12,872 nucleotides of DNA, from NCBI GenBank assembly GCA_013393545.1, contig JABXHG010000199.1:1-12872 (forward strand). The letters run 5' to 3'. Shown here piece by piece: positions 7,251 through 12,872 of the stretch. The stretch is from Alteromonadaceae bacterium. GTDB taxonomy: Bacteria; Pseudomonadota; Gammaproteobacteria; Pseudomonadales; Oleiphilaceae. Position numbers and translations under genes: made by a program. The notes under the pieces were generated by a model. It was given only the letters and a program-made list of their open reading frames with translations. It was not told the origin of the DNA and ran no database searches. Within the stretch, counting starts at the first letter, position 1. Each line of letters opens with the position of its first letter.

Positions 7251-7337
7251 TATTTGTCGCCAATTTGCGAGGCTTTAACTCCCCTCTCCCGCAAGGGGAG
7301 AGGGAATATTTGCCGCAAATTTGCGAGGCTTTAACTC
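7226..7337. repeat. Tandem duplication, two 56-bp units
   Basis: Units at 7226-7281 and 7282-7337 are identical except for two bases in the spacer. Each unit is a hairpin (CCCTCTCCC ... GGGAGAGGG) followed by an AT-richer spacer ending in GAGGCTTTAACTCC. The second unit contains the perfect palindrome CGCAAATTTGCG (7314-7325), which is imperfect in the first. A third unit starts at 7338 but its hairpin is replaced by the inner inverted repeat. Confidence 0.9.
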
Positions 7338-7379
7338 CCCTCCCCCCTGGAGGGGGAGGGGCCGGGGGAGAGGGGGAAG
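7335..7379. repeat. Inner inverted repeat, left copy
   Basis: A 45-base element made of a strong hairpin, CCCCTCCCCC-CTGGA-GGGGGAGGGG, followed by a purine-rich arm. The reverse complement matches 7837-7881 at 44 of 45 positions. It ends 32 bases from the stop codon of the DUF559 gene. Confidence 0.92.
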
Positions 7380-7410
7380 GTTAAAGTGGTCGGCCACAGC
7401 CAAAACCCAA

Positions 7411-7752
7411 CTATTCACCAACCTCTTCCCCCAAAACCCGATAAATCTCCTCCAAAACCGCTTCCGTCCGCACCAAGATATCGTCATTCCAAAACCTCAG
7501 CACCTTATACCCCTGCGCCTCCAACCAGGCATCGCGCCGGGCATCATGCTCCGACCCTGCATGCTGGCCACCATCAGCCTCAACAATCACCCTTGAGCCA
7601 AAGTGCACAAAGTCGACCACATACTGCCCTATAGGTTGCTGCCGTCGAAACCGTATGCCATTCAGGCGGTATGCGCGCAGGTGATACCAGAGACGCCGCT
7701 CAGCGTCAGTCATGTTCTTGCGTAGGTGTTTGGCGAATTTTGTTTGATGCAT
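7411..7752 (-). CDS. DUF559 family Vsr-like endonuclease-fold protein
   Basis: The 113-residue protein belongs to the DUF559 family, which shares the PD-(D/E)XK/Vsr nuclease fold; no biochemical role is established that I know of. It has the typical N-terminus AKHLRKNMTDAERRLW (7-22), then FRRQQPIGQYVVDF (35-48) with D47, the likely catalytic segment IVEADGGQH (56-64), the DARRDAWLEAQGYKVLRF stretch (70-87) and a C-terminal helix. The length is normal for the family and the putative catalytic residues are present, so it seems intact. The ATG has AAGGA about eight to twelve bases upstream. It stands alone, out of any operon, centred within two nested pairs of inverted palindromic repeats. That setting suggests it may act on, or travel with, those repeats; this is inference. 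Confidence 0.9.
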   Translation of the reverse strand: MHQTKFAKHLRKNMTDAERRLWYHLRAYRLNGIRFRRQQPIGQYVVDFVHFGSRVIVEADGGQHAGSEHDARRDAWLEAQGYKVLRFWNDDILVRTEAVLEEIYRVLGEEVGE

Positions 7753-7836
7753 TTACTCGTCCTTGAGTTTTGTGGGTGATTCGCCTGCTTGGGCTACCTT
7801 GCCTCATCATCGGATTGTAAGTTTGAAAGAGAGTTA

Positions 7837-7881
7837 CTTCCCCCTCTCCCCCGACCCCTCCCCCTCCAGGGGGGAGGGGAG
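7837..7881. repeat. Inner inverted repeat, right copy
   Basis: Reverse complement of 7335-7379 with a single mismatch (A for G). Hairpin core CCCCTCCCCC-TCCAG-GGGGGAGGGG, beginning 84 bases beyond the DUF559 start codon. The two inner copies bound a segment of 547 bases that holds only the DUF559 gene. Confidence 0.92.
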
Positions 7882-8024
7882 ATTCCAGGCATCTGCCTGA
7901 GTAGCAAACACTCCCTCACCTCTCGAATCAGGCGAGAATTCAGACTCCAGCATCAGCAGCCAATTTCCCTTCCCCTCGTGAAAGAAGATCAGGGTTCAAC
8001 GACCACCAGTGTTGGGCACTATGC

Positions 8025-8064
8025 TTCCCTCTCCCCTTGCGGGAGAGGGCCAGGGAGAGGGGGA
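8025..8064. repeat. Outer inverted repeat, right copy
   Basis: Reverse complement of 7211-7250 with two adjacent mismatches. The hairpin core is CCCTCTCCC-CTTGC-GGGAGAGGG, followed by the arm AGGGAGAGGGGGA. Confidence 0.88.
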
Positions 8065-8089
8065 TAAAATAACGGCGGCCGGAACGGCC
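8064..8089 (-). terminator. Possible sbcB terminator
   Basis: On the minus strand, GGCCG-TTC-CGGCC (8077-8089) is followed by GCCG and the T-rich TTATTTTAT, 11 bases after the sbcB stop. The stem is only 5 bp and the T-tract is interrupted, so it is weak. The adjacent outer repeat hairpin could also slow or stop transcripts. Confidence 0.4.
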
Positions 8090-8099
8090 AACATCCTTA

Positions 8100-9554
8100 T
8101 TAAAAATAAGGCACCAAAGACTCCCCATACAAATGCAACTCCTCCAGCACCAGCATCTCCGCCTCGGTAATCGACGGGGCCGTCGCCAGGCGCTGCAGTT
8201 CGTGGCCATAGGCCTCCAGTGAGCGCCAGCCTTTTTTGGGCTGCATCAGGCGATTACTGCGGAATTGCTCCCAGCGTTCGCGTTCTTCGCTGGTGAGGGT
8301 GTGGGGGTAATTTCGGGCGCGGTAGCGGAAGATCATTTCCGGCAGGCGGTCGTCTTCGAAGCGCAGGGTGCTGGCGTCTTCGGCCATTTCTTCCACTGGC
8401 TTGCTCAGCAGCCAGTCCAGCTTTTCCCGGTCAGCTTTGCTGATAAAGCCACCGGCGTAGAGCTGCTCGTCCGGATCAGTCAGATCCGAGCCATCAAAGC
8501 CTTGCTCAAAGGCCTCGGCAATCCGTTCGGCCAGCCCTTGTGCCGCACGCAGTTTTGCCAGATTGGCCCGCAGCACTTCGCCATCCAGTTCCAGCTCTTC
8601 CAGCTTTTCTTTGGACAGCGTGGACAACATATTGCCTGGCGCCAGCACCGGGCACTTGTTCACCTGAATGCCTTTAATCGGAAAACGGCGCACCTCCTCA
8701 CCCAGTTCCGCCTGAGAAGTAAACACCCGCTCACGGATCTGCTCAGGCGTGGCTTCAATCAACTCGGCCGGGTCTTCGCGCAAGTCGTACACCAGCACCT
8801 CGTTTTTATTGGTGGGGTGTTCGGCCAGCGGCGCCACCATGGCGCAACTGCCGCGTTTGGCCGGGTACTTGCCGGAAATGTGAAACACCGGCTTCATGGC
8901 CGCCACATCCAGCATCTGCCGGGCCGTATGCTTGTCCTTGTTGTTCAGCACAAACTCGAACAGCTTCGGCTGCTTCTCCTTGATCAGCTTCGCCACGGCA
9001 ATGGTCGCCTCCACATCCGACATGGCGTCGTGGGCCGCTTCGTGGGCAATGCCGTTGGCCTGGGTCAGTTCTTCAAGCTTAAAACTGGGGCTGCCATCTT
9101 TTTTCCGGGGCCAGGTGATCCCCTCCGGGCGCAATGCGTAGGTTAACCGCACCATATCGATGATATCCCAGCGGGAATTGCCGTTTTGCCATTCCCGGGC
9201 GTAGGGTTCGCGCAGGTTGCGGTAAAGAGTGTGGCGGGTGACTTCGTCATCAAAACGCAGGCTGTTGTAGCCCACGGCGCAGGTGCCCGGCTGGCTGAAC
9301 GCTTCATTGATCTGGGCAATAAATTCCGCCTCGGGAAAGCCGTTTTCCAGCGCCTTTTGCGGGGTAATGCCGGGAATCAGGCAGGCCTGGGGCGCGGGCA
9401 GGTAATCGTCGGCCGGTTTACAGTAAATCACCAACGGGTCTTCAATAATGTTTAGATCCGCATCCGTGCGCACACCGGCAAACTGCGATGGCCGATCGTG
9501 CAGCGGGTCGACACCAAAGGTTTCATAATCGTGCCAGTAAAAGGTCCGGATCAA
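8100..9554 (-). CDS. sbcB: Exodeoxyribonuclease I
   Basis: The 484-residue enzyme degrades single-stranded DNA from 3' to 5' and serves in recombination and mismatch repair. The N-terminal DEDDh exonuclease domain carries D9 and E11 (WHDYETFG), D102 (SLRFDDEV), and H175 and D180 (AAHDAMSDVEAT). These sit exactly six residues earlier than the E. coli catalytic set D15, E17, D108, H181 and D186. The SH3-like and C-terminal helical domains follow, ending YGESLVPYF, and the length is close to the 475 residues of E. coli ExoI. The start codon is TTG (9552-9554): no ATG lies upstream in a sensible place, an AGGAG sits seven bases before it, and the catalytic motif is at the normal N-terminal distance. 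The gene is alone on its strand and divergent from the response regulator. Confidence 0.97.
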   Translation of the reverse strand: MIRTFYWHDYETFGVDPLHDRPSQFAGVRTDADLNIIEDPLVIYCKPADDYLPAPQACLIPGITPQKALENGFPEAEFIAQINEAFSQPGTCAVGYNSLRFDDEVTRHTLYRNLREPYAREWQNGNSRWDIIDMVRLTYALRPEGITWPRKKDGSPSFKLEELTQANGIAHEAAHDAMSDVEATIAVAKLIKEKQPKLFEFVLNNKDKHTARQMLDVAAMKPVFHISGKYPAKRGSCAMVAPLAEHPTNKNEVLVYDLREDPAELIEATPEQIRERVFTSQAELGEEVRRFPIKGIQVNKCPVLAPGNMLSTLSKEKLEELELDGEVLRANLAKLRAAQGLAERIAEAFEQGFDGSDLTDPDEQLYAGGFISKADREKLDWLLSKPVEEMAEDASTLRFEDDRLPEMIFRYRARNYPHTLTSEERERWEQFRSNRLMQPKKGWRSLEAYGHELQRLATAPSITEAEMLVLEELHLYGESLVPYF

Positions 9555-9561
9555 AACGCCA

Positions 9562-9566
9562 CTCCT
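9562..9566 (-). promoter_or_regulatory. Shine-Dalgarno AGGAG deciding the TTG start of sbcB
   Basis: AGGAG on the minus strand with a seven-base spacer to TTG at 9552-9554. It fixes the start where no ATG or GTG is available near the conserved N-terminus. Confidence 0.8.
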
Positions 9567-9649
9567 GCGCCAAAAGTTTTACGAATTTTGCGGCGCACTG
9601 TAAAACTTTGCAAATCCTTGATGTCAGCCCCCCAGCGCGCTGAATCCGC

Positions 9650-9658
9650 TGCTATACT
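9650..9658 (+). promoter_or_regulatory. Extended -10 promoter candidate for the response regulator operon
   Basis: TGCTATACT is an extended -10 element (TGN plus TATACT), about 40 bases before the ATG at 9698. No good -35 is seen at 16-18 bp upstream, which is tolerable for extended -10 promoters. The leader has no clear Shine-Dalgarno. Confidence 0.45.
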
Positions 9659-9697
9659 GCCTCCCTTTAACCGACAACCAACAACAAAGCCGGCGCA

Positions 9698-10729
9698 ATG
9701 ACCACCCAAATCCTGATCTGCGACGACTCCTCCCTCGCCAGAAAACAGATGGCCCGCGCCCTGCCCCCGGGCCTGGCGGATGACATCGCGTTCGCACCCA
9801 ATGGCGAAGACGCCCTGCGCCTGATTCGCACCGGCAAAATCGATCTGCTCTTTCTGGATCTGAACATGCCAGGCCTGGACGGCTACCAGGTGCTGGAAAA
9901 CATCCAGAAAAACGACCTGCCCGTACTCACCATCGTGGTGTCCGGCGACATCCAGCCCGAAGCGAGAGCCCGCGTTCGTAAACTCGGCGCTATCGACTTC
10001 ATCAAAAAGCCGACCAACACCGCCCTCGTGGCCCAATTGCTTGAAGAGTACGGCTTTTACCGCCCCGGTGAGTTGGAAACCCGCGCTCAGAAAAACGCCT
10101 GGCTCAGCAACCAGCCCGCCCGCCCCAGCCAGGAAATCTCCGTCAGCCTGAACGACTACCTGCAGGAAATCGCCAACGTCGCCATGGGTCGCTCGTCGGA
10201 TTTGCTGGCCCGCCTGCTCAAGGTGTTTGTGCGCCAGCCCATCCCGAATGTGGCCTTTATTTCCAGCTCCGAACTGAGCATGGCCATCTCCGCCGCCGAA
10301 CGGGAAAGTGATTATTCCGCCGTGTGCCAGGGGTTCACCGGCTCGGGTCTCGCGGGCGAAGCACTACTACTGTTCGAAGACGCCAGCTTCCGGGAAATGG
10401 CCGAGCTGCTGCATTATGATGTGCTCGAAGGCGAAGCGGTGAACGTGGAAGTATTGATGGACATGTCCAGCATTCTGTTCGGCGCGTTTCTCAACGGCAT
10501 CAGCGACCAGCTGGACGCCAAACTCGGCCTGGGCCACCCGGCGGTACTCGGCCAGCACCGGCCCATTCACGAATTGCTGGAACACCACGCCAAACGGGAA
10601 GAGCAACTGCTGTGCATTGAGATCAGCTACGCCATTGAAAACCGCCACATCCGCTGCGATATGCTGATCCTGTTCACGGAAGAGTCCATCGCCTTTCTGG
10701 AAAAACGCCTCAAATATCTGGTGAACTGA
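9698..10729 (+). CDS. Response regulator: receiver domain fused to a CheC-like phosphatase domain
   Basis: The 343-residue cytoplasmic protein starts with a complete receiver domain (about 4-118). It has the acidic pair D9-D10, phosphoacceptor D54 in LFLDLNMPGLDGY, S82 in VVSGD and K104 in FIKKP. The C-terminal part (about 150-343) resembles CheC/CheX phosphatases, which remove phosphate from receiver domains. The first active-site motif is intact, with E157 and N160 in LQEIANVAMG. The second, expected near 255, reads DMSS instead of ExxN, so only one site should work. It has no DNA-binding domain, so its output is probably protein interaction or dephosphorylation. The next gene, a diguanylate cyclase, starts two bases after its stop, so the two form one operon and likely one signalling pathway. 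The kinase partner is not in the window. Confidence 0.88.
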   Translation: MTTQILICDDSSLARKQMARALPPGLADDIAFAPNGEDALRLIRTGKIDLLFLDLNMPGLDGYQVLENIQKNDLPVLTIVVSGDIQPEARARVRKLGAIDFIKKPTNTALVAQLLEEYGFYRPGELETRAQKNAWLSNQPARPSQEISVSLNDYLQEIANVAMGRSSDLLARLLKVFVRQPIPNVAFISSSELSMAISAAERESDYSAVCQGFTGSGLAGEALLLFEDASFREMAELLHYDVLEGEAVNVEVLMDMSSILFGAFLNGISDQLDAKLGLGHPAVLGQHRPIHELLEHHAKREEQLLCIEISYAIENRHIRCDMLILFTEESIAFLEKRLKYLVN

Positions 10730-10731
10730 AC

Positions 10732-11703
10732 ATGATCGCGCTCAACAACACCGATGCAGAAGCCTTCCACTGGCTGTTCGACATGCTCGAATCGGTCGAG
10801 GTCGGCCTCGTGGTGCTGGACCTGGATTTCCGCGTACAGGCCTGGAACGGCTTTATGGAAAACCACAGCGGCATCACCCCCGGGCAGATCCGCGACAAAG
10901 TCCTGTTCGATGTTTTCCCGGACATTCCCGACAACTGGCTGAAGCGCAAAGTTGATTCCGTGGTTACCCTGAACACCCGCGCCTTCACCTCCTGGGAGCA
11001 GCGCCCCTACCTGTTCCGCTTTCGCAACAGCCGGCCAATCACCGGCGTTGAAAAGTACATGTACCAGAACCTCACCATCAGCCCGCTGGCCAACGCACGG
11101 GGCGAAGTAGACCGGGTATGCCTACTGATTTATGACGTAACCGAATTCGCCAGCGGCAAACGCGCGCTTGAACGGGCCAACGAACAGCTGGCAAAACTCA
11201 GCAAAACCGACCGCCTGACCGGCCTGCTGAACCGTGGCACCTGGGAAAACCTGGTGGATGTGGAGTTCGGCCGCTACCGCCGTTACGGCAGCCCGGTCAG
11301 CCTGGTGATGTTCGACATCGACCACTTCAAGAAAGTAAACGACACCCACGGCCACCTGGCCGGTGACGACGTGATCCGCCACACCGCCAAAATCACCCTC
11401 GACAGCATCCGCCAGACCGACAGCGCCGGGCGCTACGGCGGCGAAGAATTCGGCCTGATCCTGCCGGAAACCGACGGCGACGGCGCCGCCATCATCTGCG
11501 ACCGCATCCGCATGGCCATTGAAGAAAGCGTGGTAAAAACCACCGTGGCGGATATTCAGTATACCGTGAGCGTGGGTATTGCCGAACTGGACTCACAGCC
11601 AGAAAACTATATGCAGTGGCTGCAGCATGCTGATGAAGCGTTATACGAGGCGAAAGAAGGCGGGAGAAACCGGGTGGTGGTTTATCAGGGTTGGGGAGTC
11701 TAA
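10732..11703 (+). CDS. PAS-GGDEF diguanylate cyclase
   Basis: The 323-residue protein makes cyclic di-GMP from two GTP. An N-terminal PAS sensor (about 14-137; GLVVLDLDFRVQAWN at 25-39, LLIYDVTEF at 131-139) is joined by a short coiled-coil signalling helix (140-157) to a GGDEF domain (158-318). The active-site loop is GGEEF (236-240). An inhibitory I-site RQTD (227-230) lies exactly five residues before it, so product feedback is expected. FDIDHFKKVNDTHGH (194-208) is the metal and substrate-binding segment. There are no membrane segments, so it acts in the cytoplasm. The ATG follows the stop of the receiver-CheC gene by two bases and GGTGA lies inside the upstream frame, which indicates translational coupling. 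All catalytic residues are present, so it should be active. Confidence 0.95.
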   Translation: MIALNNTDAEAFHWLFDMLESVEVGLVVLDLDFRVQAWNGFMENHSGITPGQIRDKVLFDVFPDIPDNWLKRKVDSVVTLNTRAFTSWEQRPYLFRFRNSRPITGVEKYMYQNLTISPLANARGEVDRVCLLIYDVTEFASGKRALERANEQLAKLSKTDRLTGLLNRGTWENLVDVEFGRYRRYGSPVSLVMFDIDHFKKVNDTHGHLAGDDVIRHTAKITLDSIRQTDSAGRYGGEEFGLILPETDGDGAAIICDRIRMAIEESVVKTTVADIQYTVSVGIAELDSQPENYMQWLQHADEALYEAKEGGRNRVVVYQGWGV

Positions 11704-11743
11704 CCCCCTTCCCTGACGGGAAAGGGGTCAAAGAGAGGGGGAG
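11702..11743. repeat. Diverged copy of the GC-rich palindromic repeat
   Basis: The hairpin CCCCTTCCC-TGAC-GGGAAAGGGG is followed by the purine arm AAGAGAGGGGGAG. It has the same layout as 8025-8064 but several substitutions, some of them paired. It lies exactly between the convergent stops of the diguanylate cyclase gene (11703) and the mvaT-like gene (11746), where it could act as a transcript end for both. Confidence 0.75.
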
Positions 11744-11745
11744 GC

Positions 11746-12111
11746 TTACTCCGCCCAGCTCTGAACCGCTTCCTTGCCCCACTTTTCACGCCACTCATTC
11801 AGCGTCTTGTGGTTACCACCGCGGGTTTTCACCACATCACCAGTGTGCGGGTTCCTGTAAGTTTTCAGCGGGCGCTTGGCGCGAGTGCCTGTCGCCTCGG
11901 CTTTAGTGCCACCGATAGACGGATCAATCGTCGCCAGAATTTGCAACACATCTTTCGGGGTCTTGTCGTATTTGGCCATCAAATCCCGAACTTCGTTTTC
12001 AAACGCCAGTTCGGATTTCAACGTTTGATCCTGCTCCAGTTTTTCCAACTCTTCCGCCAGCTGCTCCATCAACTGCTTTTTCTGGTAATAATCTTTAATC
12101 TTGGCAGCCAT
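11746..12111 (-). CDS. mvaT: MvaT/MvaU-like H-NS family xenogeneic silencer
   Basis: The 121-residue nucleoid protein should bind AT-rich DNA and silence acquired genes. Residues 1-60 form the coiled-coil oligomerisation region, rich in Glu, Lys and Leu, with ELEKLEQDQTLKSELAFE (21-38) closely resembling Pseudomonas MvaT. A basic linker (68-83) leads to the C-terminal DNA-binding domain, with the MvaT signature TYRNPHTGDVVKTRGGNHKT (84-103) and LNEWREKWGKEAVQSWAE (104-121). The GGN at 98-100 corresponds to the AT-pincer contact residues. Length and both domains are normal for the family. The upstream 100 or so bases are AT-rich, as is common for self-regulated members, though I see no clear promoter. 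It stands alone and converges on the diguanylate cyclase gene. MvaT and MvaU paralogues cannot be separated by eye. Confidence 0.93.
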   Translation of the reverse strand: MAAKIKDYYQKKQLMEQLAEELEKLEQDQTLKSELAFENEVRDLMAKYDKTPKDVLQILATIDPSIGGTKAEATGTRAKRPLKTYRNPHTGDVVKTRGGNHKTLNEWREKWGKEAVQSWAE

Positions 12112-12243
12112 ATAAATAGATCCTGTTCCGAATTCAAATGATTAATTCTTAAAGCACACAGATAGTAATAAACAAATGGCCAACAGGCAAAGTAATTTAA
12201 TCGAGAGGCCTCCGGATACCAACGCACCTCATAAGATGCAAAC

Positions 12244-12272
12244 CTGACATTGGTACAAAAGCGTTCTACAAT
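12244..12272 (+). promoter_or_regulatory. Sigma-70 promoter of the lipoprotein gene
   Basis: The -35 CTGACA (12244-12249) and -10 TACAAT (12267-12272) each match consensus at five of six positions, with the ideal 17-bp spacer. The start site would be near 12279, giving a leader of about 60 bases with AAGGAG at 12329-12334, six bases before the ATG. Confidence 0.75.
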
Positions 12273-12340
12273 ACCCGCACGGGGAGCGTCAACACCCTGT
12301 CAGGTTCCGGTGACGGAATGAAAACCACAAGGAGAAAATC

Positions 12341-12760
12341 ATGTCTTTGCTTAAATCACATCAGTGGGGAAACACCTTTGGGGCTGCGGCCGTCTTTTCA
12401 TTAATGCTGGGGCTAAGCGGGTGCGGGAGTTCCGGCGGTTCTGGCAGCTCCGATGATACGGGCGACTCAGGTAGCGACAACACCGGCTCCATCAACGAAC
12501 AAGCAGCGACAATACAAACCGAAGAAGACACCGAACAAGGCGCTGTAGCAACGGTCGAATCTGCACAGCAGGCGATTCTCGACGATAATGCCTCAGGCAT
12601 CCTGCCAACTGGCGTGGCCATCAAAGAAGACGGCCACCACCAATGGCTGATCGACCACAGCATCGCAATGGCCGAACAAGCCACGATGCCAACTGGCGCC
12701 GTATACACAATAGACGGTAATTGTGGTGGCAGTGCCACGGTCAACCGTGGATTCAAGTAA
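12341..12760 (+). pseudogene. Lipoprotein of unknown function, probably cut short by an IS30-family insertion
   Basis: The open frame gives 139 residues. A lipoprotein signal peptide (1-27) with hydrophobic core AAAVFSLMLG ends in the lipobox LSGC, with C28 as the lipidated residue. A Gly/Ser/Asp-rich linker follows (28-50), then a region with no family I recognise, ending IDGNCGGSATVN-RGFK. An IS30-type transposase end lies just downstream on the opposite strand, and GGATTCAA at 12749, a plausible IS terminus, coincides with codon 137. I therefore infer that native sequence stops near N135/R136 and that the last residues and stop codon come from the IS. The promoter and ribosome site are intact, so a truncated protein could still be made. 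An alternative is that the gene is naturally this short. No neighbour indicates a function. Confidence 0.65.
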
Positions 12761-12872
12761 TAACCGCAGCACCGCTCATTTATAGTGCTCCGGAATATTC
12801 ACCCCAGAACACCTCCGCCGGTGTTCGGTAGCCCAGCCGTTTTCTGGGCCGGTTATTCAGTTGCTCAACCAC
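12749..12872 (-). mobile_element. IS30-family insertion sequence, one end (continues beyond window)
   Basis: The visible end runs from the inferred terminus, starting GGATTCAA followed by TAACCGCAGCACC, to the window edge. From memory this resembles IS30-type terminal repeats (GATTCAA, then AACGCAACA after a short gap), but the exact boundary is uncertain by a few bases. The transposase stop lies about 30 bases inside, as is usual for compact IS elements. Confidence 0.6.
12780..12872 (-). CDS. IS30-family transposase, C-terminal end
   Basis: Thirty codons plus a TAA stop (12780-12782) are open to the window edge on the minus strand. The peptide contains QLNNRPRKRLGYRTPAEVFW, which is the highly conserved C-terminus of IS30-family DDE transposases, followed by a short tail GEYSGAL. 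The catalytic DDE residues lie outside the window. The gene points away from the window's right edge toward the lipoprotein gene, so transposase and lipoprotein frames converge. Confidence 0.9.
   Translation of the reverse strand: MVEQLNNRPRKRLGYRTPAEVFWGEYSGAL

Larger units (their letters stand above)
7335..7881. mobile_element. Candidate repeat-bounded DUF559 element
   Basis: The segment consists of near-identical 45-bp inverted repeats at both ends and one small nuclease-like gene between them. This is the architecture of a minimal mobile or repeat-maintenance unit. I did not see an obvious short target-site duplication at the ends, and the surrounding sequence holds further copies of related repeats, so it could equally be one part of a larger repeat array. 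The repeats are directly visible; mobility is a hypothesis. Confidence 0.4.
7753..8099. other. Intergenic region, 347 bases, repeat-rich, no gene seen
   Basis: Between the DUF559 start and the end of sbcB there are two palindromic repeats (7837-7881 and 8025-8064) and a possible sbcB terminator. The unrepeated stretches 7753-7836 and 7882-8024 show no convincing gene, promoter or RNA. Open frames crossing the region encode Pro/Leu/Gly-rich peptides that come from the repeats. Confidence 0.7.

Noticed and set aside
7226..7337. Possible CRISPR array
   Set aside because: There are only two units, adjacent with no variable spacer between identical repeats, and no cas genes are present. It is a simple tandem duplication of a hairpin repeat.
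7321..7634. Plus-strand frames of 82-91 codons over the DUF559 gene
   Set aside because: They run through the palindromic repeats and antisense to DUF559. The peptides are Pro/Gly/Arg-rich repeat translations.
8095..8111. Inverted repeat CCTTATT/AATAAGG across the sbcB stop codon
   Set aside because: It is AT-rich with a three-base loop and no T-run following on the minus strand, so it is unlikely to be a functional terminator.
8265..9146. Plus-strand open frame of 293 codons
   Set aside because: It is a shadow of sbcB, whose catalytic residues are all present on the other strand.
12147..12175. Minus-strand promoter for the mvaT-like gene (TTGTTT, 17 bp, TTAAGA)
   Set aside because: The -10 matches only about two of six consensus bases. 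The region is AT-rich, so such matches arise by chance.

Overview
The window looks like chromosome from a marine gammaproteobacterium. Marinobacter or a close relative is my best guess. The reasons are a MvaT-type (not enterobacterial H-NS) silencer, a polar-type flagellin, exonuclease I, a sigma-54-type promoter and many GC-rich intergenic palindromes. This is inferred from protein recognition only; no search was run.

Region 1 (1-7178) is a flagellar and glycan locus. It opens with the 3' end of a flagellin gene (+), closed by a symmetric terminator. Facing it is a tightly overlapped five-gene operon on the minus strand (4969 to 444). In transcription order the genes are an SpsF/NeuA-type cytidylyltransferase, a polysaccharide pyruvyl transferase family protein, a NeuB/SpsE-type sialic-acid-like synthase, a PseG/SpsG-like sugar hydrolase/transferase, and a zinc-ribbon SAM methyltransferase. 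Together they could make and activate a modified nonulosonic-acid-like sugar, plausibly for flagellin or surface glycan. The early enzymes (dehydratase, aminotransferase, acetyltransferase) are not in the window. Divergent from the operon, and behind a good sigma-54 promoter match, is a 667-residue TPR protein. Its C-terminal half resembles a class I methyltransferase whose SAM-binding loop is degenerate.

Region 2 (7179-8099) is a repeat-rich island around a small DUF559 (Vsr/PD-(D/E)XK-like) nuclease gene. Two nested pairs of inverted GC-rich palindromic repeats bracket the gene: an inner pair of 45 bp (44/45 identical) and an outer pair of 40 bp (38/40). A 56-bp tandem duplication lies on one side. 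It looks like a repeat family with its own nuclease gene, and it is the most unusual structure here.

Region 3 (8100-11703) is housekeeping and signalling. It holds sbcB (exonuclease I, TTG start) on the minus strand and, divergently, a two-gene operon. That operon encodes a receiver-CheC-like fusion response regulator and a PAS-GGDEF diguanylate cyclase with an intact I-site.

Region 4 (11704-12872) contains a diverged copy of the palindromic repeat between convergent genes, then an mvaT-like silencer gene (-). After it comes a lipoprotein gene (+) with a clear sigma-70 promoter. Its reading frame appears to be cut off by an IS30-family element, whose transposase C-terminus runs off the window.
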